7,375 bases of DNA from an uncultured Clostridia bacterium (GTDB lineage: Bacteria > Bacillota > Clostridia > Lachnospirales > Anaerotignaceae). The stretch is taken from positions 1 to 7,375 of the forward strand of contig CAJUJJ010000062.1 of assembly GCA_910586765.1 (NCBI GenBank), read 5' to 3'. The notes under the pieces were generated by a model. It made no database searches. It worked only from the letters and a program-made list of their open reading frames with translations, and was not told where the DNA came from. This document shows, piece after piece, positions 6,888 through 7,375 of the stretch. Within the stretch, counting starts at the first letter, position 1; each line of letters begins with the position of its first letter. A program made the translations under genes and the position numbers.

Positions 6888-6899
6888 AGAACGTTTGTT

Positions 6900-7375
6900 A
6901 TGAAAAATATTAATATAGAATATTTAGAACATATAATAAAAGAAAATAATTGTGTGTTTTTATGTGGAAATGGATTTAGTATCAATTTTGATAAAGATTT
7001 TGCAAATATATATGATAGATTAGAAGAGGCAAATGAACAAATACAAAAGAACAGTATTTATAAAGTAACACAGGGGAAATTATTAACAAAAGCATTTGAG
7101 GAAAATTATAATAAAGTATATCAATTTGTAAAAGAATATAAACAAGGAAATTTTGAAAAATTATTTTATGATGGTATTTTTTTTGCAAAAACTATTATAG
7201 AAAATAAAAAATTATTGGAAAATTTAGATGAAGAAGATTATAATCCCAAATTAGTTTTTGATTATTCAAAAACAGATATTATAAAATCAATTGCTAATTG
7301 TAACAATTATAAAAATGTCAATATTGAATTTTGGACGATATTGATTTATGTATATTTTGCTATCAAAAAGATGAA
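6900..7375 (+). CDS. Partial gene: SIR2/DUF4917/AbiH-like N-terminus, probable defence protein (runs off the right edge)
   Basis: The reading frame is open from the ATG at 6900 to the end of the window (158 complete codons), so the C-terminus is missing. Residues 18-31 read CVFLCGNGFSINFD: a hydrophobic strand followed by a glycine loop, GNGFS. This form is found at the start of SIR2-like, DUF4917 and AbiH-type proteins, where the loop binds nucleotide. GNFEKLF (83-89) resembles the conserved (D/N)FE pattern that follows in many such proteins, and EFWTILIYVYFAI (143-155) is a hydrophobic helix. If SIR2-like, it may degrade NAD+ during infection, as known for SIR2 effectors, but the catalytic residues would lie beyond the window. 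It has its own promoter and binding site and is divergent from the R-M operon. One block counted within it is about 22% G+C, well below hsdM, so it may have a separate origin. Family placement is inference. Confidence 0.8.
   Translation, partial: MKNINIEYLEHIIKENNCVFLCGNGFSINFDKDFANIYDRLEEANEQIQKNSIYKVTQGKLLTKAFEENYNKVYQFVKEYKQGNFEKLFYDGIFFAKTIIENKKLLENLDEEDYNPKLVFDYSKTDIIKSIANCNNYKNVNIEFWTILIYVYFAIKKM

Overview
The window is AT-rich (hand-counted 60-base blocks run from about 18% to 43% G+C). Its genes have strong AGGAGG-type ribosome binding sites, short gaps and translational overlaps. This suggests a low-GC Gram-positive (Bacillota, probably Clostridia or a relative), but nothing in the window fixes the genus.

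Almost the whole window, read right to left on the minus strand, is one operon for a complete Type I restriction-modification system. The order is: a 241-residue unrecognised protein with a helix-turn-helix-like segment (6723-5998), hsdM (5987-4524), hsdS (4527-3370, GTG start overlapping the hsdM stop), an unrecognised 60-residue protein (3354-3172), and hsdR (3145-11). HsdM and HsdS would form the sequence-specific adenine methyltransferase. HsdR adds the nuclease and the ATP-driven translocase. All catalytic motifs expected for M and R are visible, so the system looks functional. One reservation is the extreme C-terminus of HsdR, which seems to stop early compared with the family.

A 176-bp divergent intergenic region (6724-6899) separates this operon from a plus-strand gene that starts at 6900 and runs off the right edge. 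Its visible N-terminus carries a CGNGFS motif like the nucleotide-binding loop at the start of SIR2-like, DUF4917 and AbiH-type proteins, many of which act in phage defence. The two transcription units appear to be driven by mirror-image promoters. Both use TTGAAA as the -35 box and a 17-bp spacer, and both -35 boxes lie inside a 14-bp near-perfect inverted repeat.

Taken together the window is part of a defence island: a Type I R-M operon with two accessory proteins of unknown role, back to back with a probable second defence gene. The least explained parts are the operon-leading 241-residue protein, the 60-residue protein between hsdS and hsdR, and the shared divergent control region. No tRNA, rRNA, CRISPR array, transposase or convincing terminator was seen, and no gene-free stretch exceeds 300 bases.
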